Assembly: GCA_039586575.1 (NCBI GenBank)
Contig: JBDHKD010000011.1
Span: 4,583-68,582 of the forward strand
From: G020344215 sp039586575
Lineage (GTDB): Bacteria; Gemmatimonadota; Gemmatimonadetes; Palauibacterales; KS3-K002
Reading direction: 5' to 3'
Length of the DNA: 64,000 nucleotides
Shown: one piece after another, positions 42,496 to 51,730 of the stretch
Layout of the letters: every line of letters begins with the position of its first letter
Numbering within the stretch: position 1 is the stretch's first letter
Made by a program: the position numbers and the translations under genes
Notes under the pieces: generated by a model
What the model saw: only the letters and a program-made list of their open reading frames with translations
Database searches by the model: none
What the model was told of the DNA's origin: nothing

Positions 42496-43950
42496 ATGAT
42501 GGCGGTCGAAGGCTATAGGCTGGAGCGGATCGACGAGTACCGTTGGCGCGTTCCGCGCACAGGCCCGATGCTGACCGACGGGTTGGTGTTCGCCGATGAC
42601 GAGTTGATACCGCACATCGAGAACGATAAGAGCCTGCAACAGGTGGCGAACGTCGCCTGCTTGCCCGGCATCCAGGGCCCGTCGATCGCCATGCCCGACA
42701 TCCACTGGGGCTACGGCTTTCCGATCGGGGGCGTCGCCGCCTTCGACCTGGACGAGGGGGTCATCTCGCCGGGCGGCGTCGGCTATGACATCAACTGCGG
42801 CGTGCGACTGCTGCGGTCGGACATCACGGTGCAGGAACTGCGCCCGCGGCTCGGCAAGTTGATGGACCGGCTGTACGGGAACGTGCCGTCAGGCGTAGGC
42901 GCTTCGCGTACCGACCTGAAGCTCAACCAGAAGCAGGTGACCCAGGTCCTGGTGAAGGGCGCCGCTTGGGCGGTGCAGAACGGCTACGGCTGGCCGCAGG
43001 ACCTCGAGCGGATCGAGGCCGCTGGGACGTTGGACGGTGCCGAGCCCGAGTCCATCTCGGGCCGCGCGCTGGAGCGCGGGCGGGCTCAGGTGGGTACCCT
43101 CGGCTCCGGCAACCATTTCATAGAGATCGGCTATGTCGGGGAGATAGACGACGAGGCGGCGGCGGCGGCGCTCGGGCTGCGGGCGGGAATGGTGACAGCG
43201 TTCATTCACTCGGGATCCCGGGGCCTCGGTTATCAGGTCTGCGATGACTACCTGAAGACGATGCTGAGGGCATCGGAGAAGTACGGCATCGTTCTTCAGG
43301 ATCGTCAGTTGTGCTCGGCGCCCTTGGCGACGGACGAGGCGAAGCGGTACCTGGGAGCGATGCGCGGCGCCGCCAACTACGCCTTCTGTAACCGTCAGAT
43401 GATGGCGCACCGGGTGCGTGAGACGTTCGAGGAGGTCATGGGTCAGAGTGCTCAGCGGCTCGGCCTCAACCTCGTATACGATGTCGCGCACAACATCGCC
43501 AAGGTCGAGACCCATAAGGTGGGCGGCCGTGAGAAGAAGGTCTGCGTCCACCGGAAGGGCGCGACGCGTGCGTTTCCGCCCGGCCATCCGGAGGTGCCCG
43601 AGGCCTACCGTGCGGTCGGCCAGCCGATCTTCATTCCGGGCGACATGGGGCGGTACAGCTACGTGCTGGTTGGGACTCAGGGCGCCTACGACGAGACGTT
43701 CGGCTCGACCTGTCACGGTGCGGGCCGCATGATGAGCCGGAAGCAGGCGAAGCGGACGGCGAAGGGACGCGCGATCGTGCGCGAGCTGGAGGACGCTGGG
43801 ATACTCATCCGTGCCGCGTCGCGCGCTACCGTGGATGAAGAAATCTCGGAGGCGTACAAAGACGTCAAAGATGTGGTGCAGGTCGTTCACCACGCGGGTA
43901 TCGGCAAAATCGTGGCGCAGCTCAAACCACTGGGTGTGCTGAAGGGATAG
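42496..43950 (+). CDS. rtcB: RNA-splicing ligase RtcB
   Basis: 484 residues. The metal site includes G-V-G-Y-D-I-N-C-G-V-R-L-L-R-S (Asp and Cys ligands), G-S-G-N-H-F-I-E, and I-H-S-G-S-R-G-L-G. The guanylated active-site histidine is in T-C-H-G-A-G-R-M-M-S-R, following F-I-P-G-D-M-G. RtcB joins RNA 2',3'-cyclic phosphate or 3'-phosphate ends to 5'-OH ends using GTP and manganese. Translation may begin at ATG 42496 or 42499. With archease upstream and stress proteins downstream, repair of RNA damaged under stress is a reasonable role. Confidence 0.96.
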   Translation: MMAVEGYRLERIDEYRWRVPRTGPMLTDGLVFADDELIPHIENDKSLQQVANVACLPGIQGPSIAMPDIHWGYGFPIGGVAAFDLDEGVISPGGVGYDINCGVRLLRSDITVQELRPRLGKLMDRLYGNVPSGVGASRTDLKLNQKQVTQVLVKGAAWAVQNGYGWPQDLERIEAAGTLDGAEPESISGRALERGRAQVGTLGSGNHFIEIGYVGEIDDEAAAAALGLRAGMVTAFIHSGSRGLGYQVCDDYLKTMLRASEKYGIVLQDRQLCSAPLATDEAKRYLGAMRGAANYAFCNRQMMAHRVRETFEEVMGQSAQRLGLNLVYDVAHNIAKVETHKVGGREKKVCVHRKGATRAFPPGHPEVPEAYRAVGQPIFIPGDMGRYSYVLVGTQGAYDETFGSTCHGAGRMMSRKQAKRTAKGRAIVRELEDAGILIRAASRATVDEEISEAYKDVKDVVQVVHHAGIGKIVAQLKPLGVLKG

Positions 43951-43953
43951 GAC

Positions 43954-44835
43954 ATGGACGGGCTGACGAAGGTACTGGCCGCGACGGACGGCAGTGAGCT
44001 CGGTCTGAGCGCCGTGGTGACAGGGGCCGCTTGCGCCGGCCGCGCCGGCGCGGGTTTCGAGGTCGCTACCATCATCGAGGTACTGTTGCTGCCGCCGGAG
44101 TACGCGCCGCCGGGAGTCGAGCCGGCGGAGTACGAGCTGGCGATCGTGCGCGAGGCGCGTGAGAAGGCGACTGCCCAGGTCGAGGAAGCCGGAGCCGCGG
44201 GGGCGCCTTTGCACGTGCGTGCCGGCCTCGCGCCTCAGCTCATCAACCGGATCGCCGAGGAGGTCGGGGCGGATCTGGTCGTCATAGGCGCGAAAGCGCA
44301 ACCGGCGCTGGCCAGGAGCCTGGTCGGATCCACCGGCAGACGCGTGCTTTACCTGGCGCAGCGGCCCGTGCTGGTGGCGAGCGAAGCGCGCCGCGCGCCG
44401 TTCCGTCGTGTGTTGGCGGCGGTGGACCTCTCGGAACAGTCGGTTCACGTGCTGAGGGCGGCGTGGGCCCTGGCGCAAGCGGACGGCGCCGAGCTGCGGG
44501 CGCTTTACGTACTGGAGCCGTTGCCGATGGTGTTGGTGAAGGCGGCCAAGTTCGATGAAGAGGAGAGGCTGCGGCACGGGCGCGAGCAGATGGAGAAGCT
44601 GTTGGAGCTGGTCGGCTTGCTGGGCGAGGATTCCGTGGAGGCGCGGATGAGGCAGGGGCGCGCCGGGCACGAGATCCTCGAGGCGGCGCAAGATTGGGAT
44701 GCCGACCTCCTGGTGGTGGGAACACATGGGTTCGGCTTCTTCGACCGGCTGCTGCTGGGCAGTACCCCGCTGTATGTGCTGCGACACGGACAGCGGGCGA
44801 CGATGATCGTGCCGCCTGGTGAGGTCGGCGGTTAG
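43954..44835 (+). CDS. Tandem universal stress protein (UspA x2)
   Basis: 293 residues made of two UspA domains. The C-terminal domain has the nucleotide-binding G-T-H-G-F-G-F-F-D-R-L-L-L-G-S, fitting G-2x-G-9x-G-S. The N-terminal one has the degenerate I-G-A-K-A-Q-P-A-L-A-R-S-L-V-G-S. It starts 3 bases after rtcB ends, so it is probably co-transcribed with the RNA-repair genes. UspA proteins bind ATP or other ligands under starvation or stress; a specific role cannot be assigned. Confidence 0.9.
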   Translation: MDGLTKVLAATDGSELGLSAVVTGAACAGRAGAGFEVATIIEVLLLPPEYAPPGVEPAEYELAIVREAREKATAQVEEAGAAGAPLHVRAGLAPQLINRIAEEVGADLVVIGAKAQPALARSLVGSTGRRVLYLAQRPVLVASEARRAPFRRVLAAVDLSEQSVHVLRAAWALAQADGAELRALYVLEPLPMVLVKAAKFDEEERLRHGREQMEKLLELVGLLGEDSVEARMRQGRAGHEILEAAQDWDADLLVVGTHGFGFFDRLLLGSTPLYVLRHGQRATMIVPPGEVGG

Positions 44836-44858
44836 CTCTCGGTCAGCAGGGGGACACC

Positions 44859-45725
44859 ATGCTGGAGCTGGAGCGGGTGCTGGCGGCGACGGATGCCAGC
44901 GAGCACGGACTGGCCGCGGTCGTGACCGGGTCGGCCTGCGCGGTCCGCCTGGGCGCCGCCCTGGAGCTGGTCAGCGTTCTGGAAGCGCGCCTGTTTCCGC
45001 TGGGGGTGCGGGCTGCCGATTACCAGGAAAGCCTCGGGGAAGGGCTTCGCGGCAAAGTCCTCGCTCAGGCGGAGGCCGCCGGCCTCGCTGATGCGACCTT
45101 GCACACGCCGAGCGGCCTGGCACCGCTGCTGATCACCGAGCTGGCCGAAGAGATCGGGGCCGACATGGTCGTAGTGGGCGCGCACCCGCGACCGGCGGTC
45201 GCACGCTTTCTCGTGGGCTCGACCGCCGAGCGAGTCATCCGCCTCGCCCATGCCCCGGTGCTCGTGGCTACCGAACAGCGCCGCGAGCCGTTCCGCCGCA
45301 TCCTCGCCGCCGTCGATCTGTCGCGCCAGTCGCGACGGGTGCTCGAGGCCGCGGCGACGATCGCTCAGGCCGATCAGGCTCAGCTCAGAGCGCTCTACGT
45401 GCAGGACCGCCTTACCCCCATGTTGCTCGAGGCGGCGCTGTTCGACGAGCGTGAGCAGCGTCACCACGCTCGCATTCAATTCGGTCTGGTGCTGTCCGAG
45501 CTGAGCCTGCCCTCGGAGCTGATGGTGAGCAACGCTGTCCGTGAAGGTCATGCGGGACACGAGATACTCCACGAGGTCGAAGATTGGGGGGCCGACTTGA
45601 TCGTGGTGGGGACTCACGGATTCGGCTTCTTCAACCGGTTGCTCTTGGGTAGCACCTCGACCCACGTGCTGCGGCACGGACGGTGCGCAACGTTGGTGGT
45701 GCCGAGGGCGGAGGGGGGACGGTGA
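44859..45725 (+). CDS. Tandem universal stress protein (UspA x2), paralogue
   Basis: 288 residues, closely similar to the preceding gene along its length (M-L-E-L-E-R-V-L-A-A-T-D-A-S-E-H-G-L opening, identical G-T-H-G-F-G-F-F ending block). The C-terminal nucleotide motif is G-T-H-G-F-G-F-F-N-R-L-L-L-G-S. The two genes look like a tandem duplication of a two-domain protein. The 23-base gap suggests one transcript. The TGA stop at 45723-45725 is directly followed by an octamer repeat array. Confidence 0.9.
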   Translation: MLELERVLAATDASEHGLAAVVTGSACAVRLGAALELVSVLEARLFPLGVRAADYQESLGEGLRGKVLAQAEAAGLADATLHTPSGLAPLLITELAEEIGADMVVVGAHPRPAVARFLVGSTAERVIRLAHAPVLVATEQRREPFRRILAAVDLSRQSRRVLEAAATIAQADQAQLRALYVQDRLTPMLLEAALFDEREQRHHARIQFGLVLSELSLPSELMVSNAVREGHAGHEILHEVEDWGADLIVVGTHGFGFFNRLLLGSTSTHVLRHGRCATLVVPRAEGGR

Positions 45726-45773
45726 GTCGGTGGGTCGGTGGGTCAGTAGGTCAGTGGGTCAGTAGGTCGGTGG
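45726..45773 (+). repeat. Octamer array, six GTCRGTRG units
   Basis: Six perfect 8-base units run without spacers: GTCGGTGG, GTCGGTGG, GTCAGTAG, GTCAGTGG, GTCAGTAG, GTCGGTGG. The array starts on the first base after the UspA stop and ends 22 bases before the DUF3365 gene. Units vary only at two purine positions. Confidence 0.85.
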
Positions 45774-45795
45774 ACGTGAGAAAGGGAGCGCGAGC

Positions 45796-46362
45796 GTGAG
45801 GGTGAAGGCGTTTGCTGGTTTCGCGATAGGGATGGTAGTCGTTGCGGTGTTGGCGTATGCGGTGCAGGGAACGGTGGAGCGGCCGGATGCCGATATGCTG
45901 TCGCGGGTGGTCAAAGAGATTGAAGCGCTCGACGCGCTGCGGTCGGGGTTGGCGAGCTCGTTCAGCGGCGAACCGAATCAGTCGACGTTCGTGCAGGTGT
46001 GCCGGCCGGTGGGGGCGCAGGCGAGACAACTAGCCGAGGATAACGGCTGGACGATCCAGCAGCTCGCCGAGAGGAACCGCAACCCGGGCCACCGGCTCGA
46101 TGCCGAAGCCGAACGCGTCTTCCGGCTGATGGCCGAGGATCCCGGTCTCATGGGCCTCTGGGTGCGGACGGAGATTAGTAGCCAGGCCGGCTACCGCTAC
46201 TTCCGCCGCATCGTGGTCGAGCCGGCGTGCCTGGCCTGCCACGGGGCGAAGGACAGCCGGCCCCAGTTCGTAAAGGACCGGTACCCGGAAGATCGGGCCT
46301 ACGGTTTCCAGGTCGGCGATTTGCGCGGTCTCTACGCGGTCTTCGTCGCCGACGCGCAGTAG
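45796..46362 (+). CDS. DUF3365 c-type haem protein (Tll0287-like)
   Basis: 188 residues with an N-terminal signal anchor (about 5-24) and a single haem c attachment motif C-L-A-C-H-G near residue 150. The surrounding C-R-P-V-G...R-N-P-G-H-R-L and S-S-Q-A-G-Y-R-Y-F-R-R-I-V-V-E-P-A-C blocks match DUF3365 sensor-like haem proteins, in which the haem has an unusual ligand set. It would be periplasmic. Many such domains sit at the front of sensor kinases; here it stands alone, so it may be a redox or gas-binding accessory protein. Confidence 0.82.
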   Translation: MRVKAFAGFAIGMVVVAVLAYAVQGTVERPDADMLSRVVKEIEALDALRSGLASSFSGEPNQSTFVQVCRPVGAQARQLAEDNGWTIQQLAERNRNPGHRLDAEAERVFRLMAEDPGLMGLWVRTEISSQAGYRYFRRIVVEPACLACHGAKDSRPQFVKDRYPEDRAYGFQVGDLRGLYAVFVADAQ

Positions 46363-46374
46363 CCGGCGCCGCAG

Positions 46375-47607
46375 TTATCCTTTCCGCAACCTGTAGAGCT
46401 GGACGCGCTCGACATCGAGCGAGTCCGTCTGACGGCCGAGCACGAAGTCGGATCCGATCTGGAAGATGCGGAAGCGCGGCGGTGTCTCGATGAGGCCGAG
46501 CATCACTCCGGTCGAGTCGAACACGGTCCAGCGCGGCTGCTCGTCGCCGGGGGCACGATACTCCTCGACCCAGAGGTTCCCTTCCTCATCGACGATGACG
46601 CCCTCGTAGGCGGGCATCGTCTCCGGGAACGGCATGTCGGCGTACATGCGCTGCCAGAACTGCCGCTGACTCTCGTCCTCGGAGTCTTCCAGTTGCTCCT
46701 CTTTCCAGAGGCTGATGTCCGCTGGAGTGACGGGCGGGTTTGTGTGTGCTTTGCGGATGAGCCGGTTGACCGCGCCGCTCGCGCCGTACCTGGCGATCTC
46801 ATAAGAGTCGGAGCTTCCGAAGTAGAAAGCGTCGGCAAACGTGGCCGCATCGGGCGCGCGACCGAAGGGCAGCGAGGCCGCCATCATCCCCTGCTCCTGG
46901 GATTTGACATACCACTCCGGGCCCGGGTGCCAACCGACGGAATCGATCAGCTCGCCTTCCGGGTCGCTGTGAAGGTAGACAACGGAGTCGCGCCGCAGGC
47001 CGCCGCGCATCTGCGGGCTGAAGAACGTCTGCCGGGCGCTGATCAGCAGGGAGCCGTCGGCAAAGGGTGCGACGACGGTCGGGAACGAGCGCGCGCCGGT
47101 AAGGGCGTTGAGATCGAAGGATCGGATGAAGTTGCCCTTGGCGTCGAAGACCGAGACGCGCCGCTGTCGGTAGTCGAAGGTGTAGAGGGAGTCGTTGCTC
47201 AAGCCCCAGAGGCCGAACAGGCCCTGGAACTCGCCGGGTCCGCCGCCCTCGCGTCCGGCGGATGACAGGAACTTGCCTTTGGAGTCGAAGAAGCGCAGCT
47301 CGTGCGTGCCCGAGTTGGCGACGACGATACGGCCATTGCTCAGCCGGCGGGCGTTGGCCACGCGATAGAACTGATAGGCGGCGTCCCCTTCCAGCGCCCC
47401 GATCTCGAGCGTTGGCTCCTCGGCAAGCTGCCAGCCCTCATCCTCCGACCACTGCGGGGCACTGTTCTCGACGATCTGTATACCGGCGCTGTCTCGGACC
47501 ACGGCGCCGCCGGAGCGGTCACCCGCGCCGCCGCAGGCCGCGGCGGCGACGAGGAGCACGAGACTGGCCGGGAACACGATGATGTGCTGAGTACTGGTTC
47601 TTCTCAT
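46375..47607 (-). CDS. 6-bladed beta-propeller lipoprotein, copy 1 (downstream-most)
   Basis: 410 residues from ATG 47607, with lipobox Cys near residue 25 (V-A-A-A-A-C). The first conserved block is VVRDSAGIQIVENSAPQW, and NHL-like blades follow (RLSNGRIVVANSGTHELRFF, then R-E-G-G-G-P-G-E-F-Q). The end has W-T-V-F-D-S-T-G-V-M-L-G and F-V-L-G-R-Q-T-D-S-L-D-V-E-R-V-Q-L-Y-R-L. It is last of five tandem paralogues. Such lipoproteins probably bind something at the cell surface; ligand unknown. The longer open frame to 47970 is a shadow. Confidence 0.85.
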   Translation of the reverse strand: MRRTSTQHIIVFPASLVLLVAAAACGGAGDRSGGAVVRDSAGIQIVENSAPQWSEDEGWQLAEEPTLEIGALEGDAAYQFYRVANARRLSNGRIVVANSGTHELRFFDSKGKFLSSAGREGGGPGEFQGLFGLWGLSNDSLYTFDYRQRRVSVFDAKGNFIRSFDLNALTGARSFPTVVAPFADGSLLISARQTFFSPQMRGGLRRDSVVYLHSDPEGELIDSVGWHPGPEWYVKSQEQGMMAASLPFGRAPDAATFADAFYFGSSDSYEIARYGASGAVNRLIRKAHTNPPVTPADISLWKEEQLEDSEDESQRQFWQRMYADMPFPETMPAYEGVIVDEEGNLWVEEYRAPGDEQPRWTVFDSTGVMLGLIETPPRFRIFQIGSDFVLGRQTDSLDVERVQLYRLRKG

Positions 47608-47660
47608 GAGTGCTCTCCAACAACTGCAAGGCCACGAGCGGGACGTACCGCGCGCGGCGG

Positions 47661-48905
47661 TTAATCCTTCACGAGTTCGTACAACTGCACGTGCTCGACG
47701 TCGAGCTCGTCGCGCCAGCGCCCGAGGACGAAGTCGGAACCTATCTGGTAGACCTCGAAGCGCGGCGGCGTCTCGACCGCGCCGAGCATCACGCCTTCCG
47801 AGCTGAAAACGGTCCAGCGCGGCTGGTCGTCGCCCGGCCGCCGGAACTCCTCGACCCAGAGGTTCCCCTCCCTGTCCACCTGGAACTCGCCGTAGGCGGG
47901 CATGGTCTCGGGGAACGGCATGAAGTCGAACATTCGCTCGAGGGCCTGCCGTGGCACCGGGTCCTGCCATTCGGCGAGCTCCTCTGCCTTGTAGCGTTCG
48001 ATGTCCTCAGCGGTGACGGGCAGGTTCGGCTTGTCCCGGCGGATGAGGCGCCTGAGGCTGCCGTCCATCGAGAGGGCCCTGATCTCGTACGAATCGCTGC
48101 TACCGAAGTAGAGAACGTCGCCGAAGGCGGCTGCCTGCGGTTGGCGACCCAGGCCCAGCGGTCCACCGATCACTCGATCGCCTTCCGTCTTGACGAACGC
48201 TTGGGCTCCCGGGAAGCGGCCGATCGTATCGAGCGTGGCGCCCTCCGTGCTGCAGTGCAGATAGACGACCGAATCGCGCCGCACTCCCGTGCTCATGTGA
48301 TCGGTGTCGAACATCAGCTCGATGCCGAGTGCCAGCGTCCCATCTCGGAATGGGGCGGCGAAGCTCGGGAATCCACCGCTCTCGGTCAGCGGCCGTAGCA
48401 GGAACGAGCGGACGAATCGGCCGTCCGTGTCGAAGATGGATGCTCTCGCCTGGCTCCAGTCGAAAGCGAACAACGAGTCGCCGCTGAAGGGCTCGAGCCA
48501 GAGCAGGTCCTCGAACTCGCCCGGGCCACCACCCTTTCGGCCAACCGCGGCGCGGAAGGTACCGGCGCGATCGAAGAGGCGTAGCTCGCCGGAGCCCGCG
48601 TTCGCCACTACCAGGCGTCCATCGTCGAGCCGCAGGGCGCCCACGATCTGGAACAGCTGGTACTCCGGGTCGCCCTCGAGCGAGCCGATATCGAGGAGCG
48701 GCGCCTCCGCGAGTCGCCAGCCCTGGCCTTCCGGCCAGAGATAGTCGGAGTTCTCGACGATCTCGACGCCGGCGCTGTCCCGCACGAGCGGGCCGGAGCG
48801 TACCGCCCCCCCGCCGCAGCCCATGAGGAAGATCGAGGTTGCAAGGAGCCCCGAAATCACTACCGGGGGCCTGTCGTCTATTCGTACCCGCTTCGTAAAG
48901 GTCAT
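47661..48905 (-). CDS. 6-bladed beta-propeller lipoprotein, copy 2
   Basis: 414 residues from ATG 48905, with lipobox L-M-G-C. Blocks: VRDSAGVEIVENSDYLW, ALRLDDGRLVVANAGSGELR, G-R-K-G-G-G-P-G-E-F-E and C-terminal F-V-L-G-R-W-R-D-E-L-D-V-E-H-V-Q-L-Y. The internal Y-F-G-S-S-D-S-Y-E-I block is shared with copies 1 and 5. The gap to copy 1 is about 53 bases, which allows one transcript or separate expression. Confidence 0.85.
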   Translation of the reverse strand: MTFTKRVRIDDRPPVVISGLLATSIFLMGCGGGAVRSGPLVRDSAGVEIVENSDYLWPEGQGWRLAEAPLLDIGSLEGDPEYQLFQIVGALRLDDGRLVVANAGSGELRLFDRAGTFRAAVGRKGGGPGEFEDLLWLEPFSGDSLFAFDWSQARASIFDTDGRFVRSFLLRPLTESGGFPSFAAPFRDGTLALGIELMFDTDHMSTGVRRDSVVYLHCSTEGATLDTIGRFPGAQAFVKTEGDRVIGGPLGLGRQPQAAAFGDVLYFGSSDSYEIRALSMDGSLRRLIRRDKPNLPVTAEDIERYKAEELAEWQDPVPRQALERMFDFMPFPETMPAYGEFQVDREGNLWVEEFRRPGDDQPRWTVFSSEGVMLGAVETPPRFEVYQIGSDFVLGRWRDELDVEHVQLYELVKD

Positions 48906-49037
48906 CGTTCGCTGCTGTGGACTAGCCCGTGCCAAGACACGGCTTCCAACCATGATAGACGCGTGAGGCGCCCAAAACGCCGTCTGCCGCAGGGAAGGTA
49001 TACGGTGCCGGGCCGCTGGGGCCGGTCGTGGCGGGGT

Positions 49038-50297
49038 CTAGTCTTTGAGAATGCCGTACAAGCGGACGTGCTCGACGTCGAGCTCGTCGATCCAGCGCCC
49101 GAGGACGAAATCGTCTCCGATCTGGTAGGCCCTGAGCTCCTGCGGCATTTCCACGGTCCCGAGAAGCGCGCCGCCGCCATCGAACACCTTCCAGCGCTGC
49201 TGCTGCGCGCCGGGCCGTCGGAACTCCCGCACCCAGAGGCTACCCGCGGGATCGACGAGGAGCCCGTCGTACGCGGGAAAGGTCTCGGTGAACTGCATGT
49301 TCTCCATGCGGGCCAGTGCCCTGCGTCGTGTGTTCTCGTCCTCTGCTTGCGCCAGTCGCTCTTCCTTGTAGCGCTCGATGTCTTCGCTGGTGACCGGAAG
49401 GTTCGGTTGGTCGAGGCGGATCAATCGTTCGACCGCCCCGCGCTGGCCGTAGTAAGTGATCTCGAACGACGCCCCGTTACCGAGGTAGAAGCCGTTGGCG
49501 TAGCCCTGCATTTGGGGGCTGGGACTCCAGAGGCGCGGCCCGGCCATGACCATCGTCCGCTCGCCCGAGCCAGCCGTCTGCACGCGGATCTCGGCGCCCG
49601 GGTAGTCGGCGATCGTGTCGAGGGTGGCGCCGTCCATATCGGCCCTGACGATCACCATCGTGTCCTGGCTCACGCCGGTGGCGACCCTGCCCACGGCAGG
49701 TGGGCTGGCGACACCGAGAATGAGCGAGCCGTCTTTCAGCGGCAGGACGTGATTGGGGAAGAAGGGAGTCCCGGCGAGGGCGTCGGGTGTGAACGAGCGG
49801 ACAAACTCGCCGCCCGGGCTGAAGACGGTGATTCGCCGGTTGCGCCAGTCGTAGGTGAGAAGCGAGTCGCCGGCGAATGACTCGACGAGCATCAGCCCCT
49901 GAAACTCGCCGGGTCCGGCGCCCTGGCGACCGGCGGTGCGTATGTAGGTCCCGTCGCTCTCGTAGAAGCGGAGCTCGTGGGTGCCCGAATTAGCGACGAC
50001 GATCCGGCCATCGGCGAGTCGTGTGGCGTCGAACACCCGGAAGAGTTGATACTCGAGCGCGCCGTCCAGTGCGCCGATCTCGAGGACGGGCTCCTCCGTC
50101 AGGCGCCAGCCGGCACCATCGGGCCAACTGGGGGAGGTACTCTCGACGATCACGATGCCGGCGCTGTCCCGGCCGGCGCTCGCCGAGCTGTTCCCGGTCC
50201 CGGAGCTACAAGCGGCGAGAGCGGTGGTGACTAGAAGGATGAGTGCGTGCAGGCGCCGGTCCTGCGGCGCGATCGTATTGGCCTTAGCGGTCGTCAT
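49038..50297 (-). CDS. 6-bladed beta-propeller lipoprotein, copy 3
   Basis: 419 residues from ATG 50297, with lipobox A-L-A-A-C. Blocks: RDSAGIVIVESTSPSWPDGA, RLADGRIVVANSGTHELRFY, G-R-Q-G-A-G-P-G-E-F-Q and C-terminal LDVEHVRLYGILKD. It departs most in the middle, where copies 1, 2 and 5 share G-S-S-D-S-Y-E-I and this one has L-G-N-G-A-S-F-E-I. The divergent centre may reflect a different ligand. About 130 bases separate it from copy 2. Confidence 0.85.
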   Translation of the reverse strand: MTTAKANTIAPQDRRLHALILLVTTALAACSSGTGNSSASAGRDSAGIVIVESTSPSWPDGAGWRLTEEPVLEIGALDGALEYQLFRVFDATRLADGRIVVANSGTHELRFYESDGTYIRTAGRQGAGPGEFQGLMLVESFAGDSLLTYDWRNRRITVFSPGGEFVRSFTPDALAGTPFFPNHVLPLKDGSLILGVASPPAVGRVATGVSQDTMVIVRADMDGATLDTIADYPGAEIRVQTAGSGERTMVMAGPRLWSPSPQMQGYANGFYLGNGASFEITYYGQRGAVERLIRLDQPNLPVTSEDIERYKEERLAQAEDENTRRRALARMENMQFTETFPAYDGLLVDPAGSLWVREFRRPGAQQQRWKVFDGGGALLGTVEMPQELRAYQIGDDFVLGRWIDELDVEHVRLYGILKD

Positions 50298-50400
50298 AGC
50301 AACCCGACCTCCGGGGAGTGCCAAAGGGTCGAGAACGCGGTGTTTCGCAACCTGAGGGTTGAGCGCGTCTCCGGCAACTTCGCCTCAGAGGATCCGGTGT

Positions 50401-51642
50401 CTAGCTCTTCAGCAGCGCATAGAGGCGGACGTGTTCCACGTCGAGCTCGTCGATCCAGCGGCCGAGCACGAAGTCGGGGCCGATCTGGTAGATGGTGAGA
50501 TCGGGCGGCGTCTCGACGACGCCCAGCAGCGCACCGTCGGCGTCGAAGACCCGCCAGCGCGGTTGATCGTCGCCGGGCCGGCGGTACTCCTCGACCCACA
50601 GGTTGCCCTCGGCGTCGACCAGCAGATCGCCGTGCGTCGGCATCGTCTGAGGGAACGGCATGTCGGCGTAGAAGCGCTCGAGGATTTGGCGATCGAAGTC
50701 GTCGGTCACGTCGGCTAGCTGCTCTTGCAGGAAGCGGTCTATGTCGCTGGGCGTGACGCTGACGGCGGGGCCGGCGAATCGGACGATCCGTCGGATCCGA
50801 GCGTCGGGGCCGTAGTAGGCGACTTCGTGACTCTCGGTGCTGCCCAGATAGAAGCCGCCATCATAGGTCGCGAATCGTGGGTCGCGTCCGAAGGCCAGCG
50901 GCGCGACGTCCACATGCTCGTCGAGCGACGCGACGTACATCTCGCGGCCCGGGTACTGGACTACGGTGTCCATCATGGCCCCGTCGAGGTCGCAGCGGAC
51001 CAGAGCGGTCGTATCACGAAGCAGGCCCAGAGAGAACTCTCCGGCAAATAAACCTTCGACGCTCACTAGCAGAGTCCGGTCGGAGAGCGGGCCGAGGCGC
51101 ACGTGCAGTCCGTGAACGCCGCCTAGCTGTAGCGTCGAGCTGCGCACGAAGCCGCCGCCGGGATCGAAGACCGAGATGCGGCGGCTCAGGCCGTCGTAGG
51201 TCAGCAGCGAGTCGCCGGCCAGTACGCCCAACCAGCGCAGCACCTGGAACTCGCCCGGACCTCCACCCTTGCGTCCGCTCGCCGACAGAAAGGTCCCGTC
51301 GGCGTCGTAAAACCGCAGCTCGCCGGACCCAGCGTTGGCGACCACGATGCGGCCATCGCTCAGCCGCAGGGCGCCGGCGACCTGGAAGAGCTGGTAGTTC
51401 GAGTCTCCTTCGAGGACTCCGATGTCCAGGGCGGGGCGGTCGGGGAGACGCCAGGCCTCACCCTCGGCCCAGCGGGGCAGGTGGTTCTCGACGATGTGGA
51501 CGCCGGCGCTGTCGCGGATCGTGGGCGCCGCCTGGCCTGGCGAGCCCGTCTCGCAGGCGGCGAGGGCGAGGGCGAGACAGCAGAGGACAGAGCCGTGAAA
51601 CTTCGAGTAGTGGACCAGACGGACAGGCTCGCGGTGTGGCAT
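50401..51642 (-). CDS. 6-bladed beta-propeller lipoprotein, copy 4
   Basis: 413 residues with lipobox A-L-A-A-C near residue 29. Blocks: IRDSAGVHIVENHLPRW, ALRLSDGRIVVANAGSGELR, G-R-K-G-G-G-P-G-E-F-Q, then E-Y-R-R-P-G-D-D-Q-P-R-W-R-V-F-D and L-D-V-E-H-V-R-L-Y-A-L-L. The central region has L-G-S-T-E-S-H-E-V. ATG 51642 is used; the signal peptide is rather long for this start, so a later start is possible. Confidence 0.85.
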   Translation of the reverse strand: MPHREPVRLVHYSKFHGSVLCCLALALAACETGSPGQAAPTIRDSAGVHIVENHLPRWAEGEAWRLPDRPALDIGVLEGDSNYQLFQVAGALRLSDGRIVVANAGSGELRFYDADGTFLSASGRKGGGPGEFQVLRWLGVLAGDSLLTYDGLSRRISVFDPGGGFVRSSTLQLGGVHGLHVRLGPLSDRTLLVSVEGLFAGEFSLGLLRDTTALVRCDLDGAMMDTVVQYPGREMYVASLDEHVDVAPLAFGRDPRFATYDGGFYLGSTESHEVAYYGPDARIRRIVRFAGPAVSVTPSDIDRFLQEQLADVTDDFDRQILERFYADMPFPQTMPTHGDLLVDAEGNLWVEEYRRPGDDQPRWRVFDADGALLGVVETPPDLTIYQIGPDFVLGRWIDELDVEHVRLYALLKS

Positions 51643-51730
51643 GTCTGTTACGCTCCGGCTGCGATGGCCGGGCGCAGGCGCCCGGGTCGGCCATCTGTTT
51701 GACAGGCACTGTGCTGCTCAGGGTTGTGGC

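Noticed and set aside
42889..44787. 632-residue minus-strand frame opposite rtcB and the first usp gene
   Set aside because: It crosses the boundary of two recognised genes on the other strand and is rich in H, R, Q; a high-GC shadow.
45726..45773. CRISPR-like array
   Set aside because: Units are 8 bases with no spacers; no cas genes nearby.
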